DNA from: Leptolyngbya boryana PCC 6306
GTDB lineage: Bacteria > Cyanobacteriota > Cyanobacteriia > Leptolyngbyales > Leptolyngbyaceae
DNA length: 64,000 bases
NCBI RefSeq assembly: GCF_000353285.1
Contig: NZ_KB731324.1
Coordinates: 142,577 to 206,576, forward strand
Reading direction: 5' to 3'
The notes below the pieces were generated by a model, which saw only the letters and a list, made by a program, of their open reading frames with translations, was not told where the DNA came from and ran no database searches. Each line of letters opens with the position of its first letter. Position 1 is the stretch's first letter. Of the stretch, positions 63,552-64,000 are shown piece by piece. The position numbers were made by a program, and so were the translations under genes.

Positions 63552-64000
63552 ATGAATGCACCCATTTGGACAGGAAAAGTCTATCCGCTTGGCGCGACCT
63601 GGGATGGTAAAGGAACTAACTTTTCACTATTTTCTGAACATGCGACATCTGTGGATCTTTGTTTATTTGATCAACAGGGTTTAGAACAGCGTTTACCTCT
63701 CTATGCGGGTGAAAATTTTATCTGGCATGGATATGTCCCTGGAGTTGCGCCTGGGCAGCGATACGGCTTTCGCGTTTATGGGGCTTGGAATCCTCAAGCT
63801 GGGCATCGATTTAACCCCAATAAACTGCTCATCGACCCTTATGCAAAAGCGATCGAGGGCGATGTTCAACATGGTGAAGCAATTTTTAGCTATCGCTGGG
63901 ACGATCCAGATGCGGATTTAGGTTTTTCTGATTTGGATGATGCCCATCTCGTTCCGAAGTGTATTGTTGTTGATCAAGCTTTTGATTGGCAAGGAGATCA
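63552..64000 (+). CDS. glgX: Glycogen debranching enzyme (GlgX), N-terminal part
   Basis: The frame from ATG 63552 stays open to the window end (149 codons). The product begins MNAPIWTGKVYPLGATWDGK with the CBM48/isoamylase N-terminal domain: NFSLFSEHATSVDLCLFD, then YGFRVYGAWNPQAGHRFNPN and LLIDPYAKAIEG. GlgX is a direct debranching enzyme removing alpha-1,6 branches from glycogen. The GH13 catalytic domain lies beyond the window. Confidence 0.92.
   Translation, partial: MNAPIWTGKVYPLGATWDGKGTNFSLFSEHATSVDLCLFDQQGLEQRLPLYAGENFIWHGYVPGVAPGQRYGFRVYGAWNPQAGHRFNPNKLLIDPYAKAIEGDVQHGEAIFSYRWDDPDADLGFSDLDDAHLVPKCIVVDQAFDWQGD

Overview
The window reads as chromosomal DNA of a filamentous-type cyanobacterium (Leptolyngbya-like is my best guess). 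The octamer GCGATCGC (HIP1) recurs throughout, for example at 1428-1435, and many partial GATCG/CGATC sites occur. A Vipp1/IM30 homologue, paired Uma2 nucleases, a GlgX debranching enzyme and a 3' tRNA-Thr(CGU) piece fit the same background. The species assignment is inference.

Layout. 1-2453: a gene tail, an M24-fold protein lacking its metal ligands, and galactokinase, whose stop codon abuts a MITE-like element. 2587-5050: a minus-strand pair of aldehyde dehydrogenase and beta-hydroxyacid dehydrogenase. About 5.3-51.8 kb: a very large surface-glycan locus, almost all on the minus strand, with many 4-bp ATGA start/stop overlaps. It is interrupted only by a plus-strand SGNH hydrolase (6976-8496) and a minus-strand REC protein (8690-9391). 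51.8-64 kb: a zinc-ribbon protein, a LuxR-type response regulator, a pirin, a repeat protein, an M23 peptidase, Hsp33, Vipp1, two Uma2 proteins, an IS630 remnant, a tRNA-Thr 3' fragment, a PAP2 phosphatase and the start of glgX.

How the glycan genes fit together (inference from families). A WbpL-type initiating transferase and a WbpV-type SDR (9.7-11.8 kb) would load the first sugar on undecaprenyl phosphate. Roughly seven GT2, six or more GT4 and several unusual transferases would extend the chain. WcaF-like and WcbI-like acetyltransferases, FkbM and other methyltransferases, and an MBOAT/SGNH pair would decorate it. Wzm/Wzt with a C-terminal carbohydrate-binding-type extension (49.6-51.8 kb) would export it, and a Wzy/WaaL-type membrane protein (21.6-22.9 kb) would polymerise or ligate it.

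The most striking content is at 33.5-44.7 kb. All four enzymes for making CMP-Kdo from ribulose 5-phosphate, using PEP and CTP, are present: kdsD, kdsA, kdsC and kdsB. They are interleaved with a polysialyltransferase-like protein, an RTX/PA14/SGNH protein, a CgeB-like transferase and an O-acetylation pair. A 53-residue gene sits between kdsA and kdsC. Cyanobacterial LPS is usually reported to lack Kdo, and no WaaA (GT30) is seen here. The best hypothesis is that Kdo is used outside the LPS inner core, for example as a cap or constituent of an ABC-exported polysaccharide. The polysialyltransferase-like protein at 33560-34762 is the leading candidate Kdo transferase.
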